Part shown: positions 22,239 through 22,372 of the stretch, piece after piece
Layout: every line of letters starts with the position of its first letter
Position numbering within the stretch: position 1 is the first letter of the stretch
DNA from: UBA5336 sp038526245
Lineage (GTDB): Bacteria; Pseudomonadota; Alphaproteobacteria; Caulobacterales; Hyphomonadaceae
DNA length: 22,372 bases
Assembly: GCA_038526245.1 (NCBI GenBank)
Contig: JBCBGZ010000044.1
Location: 1-22,372, forward strand
Direction of reading: 5' to 3'
Program-made: the position numbers and the translations under genes
Notes under the pieces: model-generated
What the model was told of the DNA's origin: nothing
What the model saw: only the letters and a program-made list of their open reading frames with translations
Database searches by the model: none

Positions 22239-22372
22239 TTAGGCGGCTTCCTGGTCCAGCTTTTCCTTTCGCGCGCCAAGCTCGCTCTTCACGCGCTCAG
22301 CCAGAATCTTCACGGTAAACGGTTTAGGCAGGAAGGAGACATGGCGGTCTTCATCGATCTGTCCGGCCACAT
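22239..22372 (-). CDS. C-terminal end of receiver-domain protein, CckA-like (partial)
   Basis: The window ends inside this gene; only the last 43 codons are present. They read VAGQIDEDRHVSFLPKPFTV and continue KILAERVKSELGARKEKLDQEAA to the TAA stop. FLPKPF with the conserved Lys-Pro, followed by the last amphipathic helix, is the end of a response-regulator receiver domain. The same pattern ends the hybrid kinase CckA of Caulobacter relatives, and the gene content of the window fits that, but another hybrid kinase or regulator is possible. Confidence 0.75.
   Translation of the reverse strand, partial: VAGQIDEDRHVSFLPKPFTVKILAERVKSELGARKEKLDQEAA

Noticed and set aside
1..22372. Mobile element, CRISPR, toxin-antitoxin or defence island
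   Set aside because: No transposase, integrase, repeat array, toxin-antitoxin pair or known defence gene is visible; gene content and base use look like ordinary chromosome.

Overview
The window looks like a chromosomal segment of an alphaproteobacterium of the Caulobacterales/Maricaulales type (Hyphomonadaceae-like). The pointers are the DUF1013 cell-cycle regulator TrcR, a receiver-domain C-terminus at the right edge that ends like CckA, a DUF2147 protein, a CIA30-type protein, a GTTC-N7-GTTC site of the alphaproteobacterial LexA type, and GC-rich coding sequence. The lineage is inferred from gene content only. No tRNA, rRNA, CRISPR array, insertion sequence or phage gene is visible, and no stretch of more than about 170 bases lacks a gene.

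Layout from left to right. 1-2844 (-): a lipoprotein gene translationally coupled to a lipoprotein dipeptidyl-peptidase IV. 2939-5425: two convergent pairs of small genes (membrane protein/secreted protein; Sel1-repeat protein/membrane protein). 5515-8261 (+): ettA, a 2-hydroxychromene-2-carboxylate isomerase-like protein and a YaiI/YqxD protein, closely spaced. 8258-10518 (-): a small membrane protein, a 2OG-Fe(II) oxygenase-like protein, a fatty acid desaturase and a 64-residue membrane protein coupled to the desaturase. 10638-13694 (-): trcR, a ClpP-like protease and a soluble CBS-like hybrid histidine kinase. 13860-17212 (+): a TspO-like membrane protein, two MscS-family channels in tandem and a two-TM protein. 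17274-19059: a VOC protein behind a putative LexA box, an opposing DUF2147 protein, and a 2,4-dienoyl-CoA-reductase-like SDR. 19056-22049 (-): zinc alcohol dehydrogenase, lipoprotein serine hydrolase and exported CIA30 protein, probably one operon. 22239-22372 (-): end of a hybrid kinase/response regulator with its terminator.

I did not find a clear new defence or mobile system; most of the window is core-type chromosome. The observations most worth following are regulatory and architectural: all five convergent gene junctions overlap (four share only the stop codons); a GNRA-capped hairpin sits in the trcR leader; a terminator-like hairpin abuts the histidine-kinase start codon; a LexA-type box precedes a VOC gene; the dienoyl-CoA-reductase-like SDR has Trp where that family has its catalytic Tyr; the ClpP paralog lacks the usual N-terminal axial-loop sequence; and a coupled micro-membrane-protein/desaturase pair lies behind a palindromic operator-like site.
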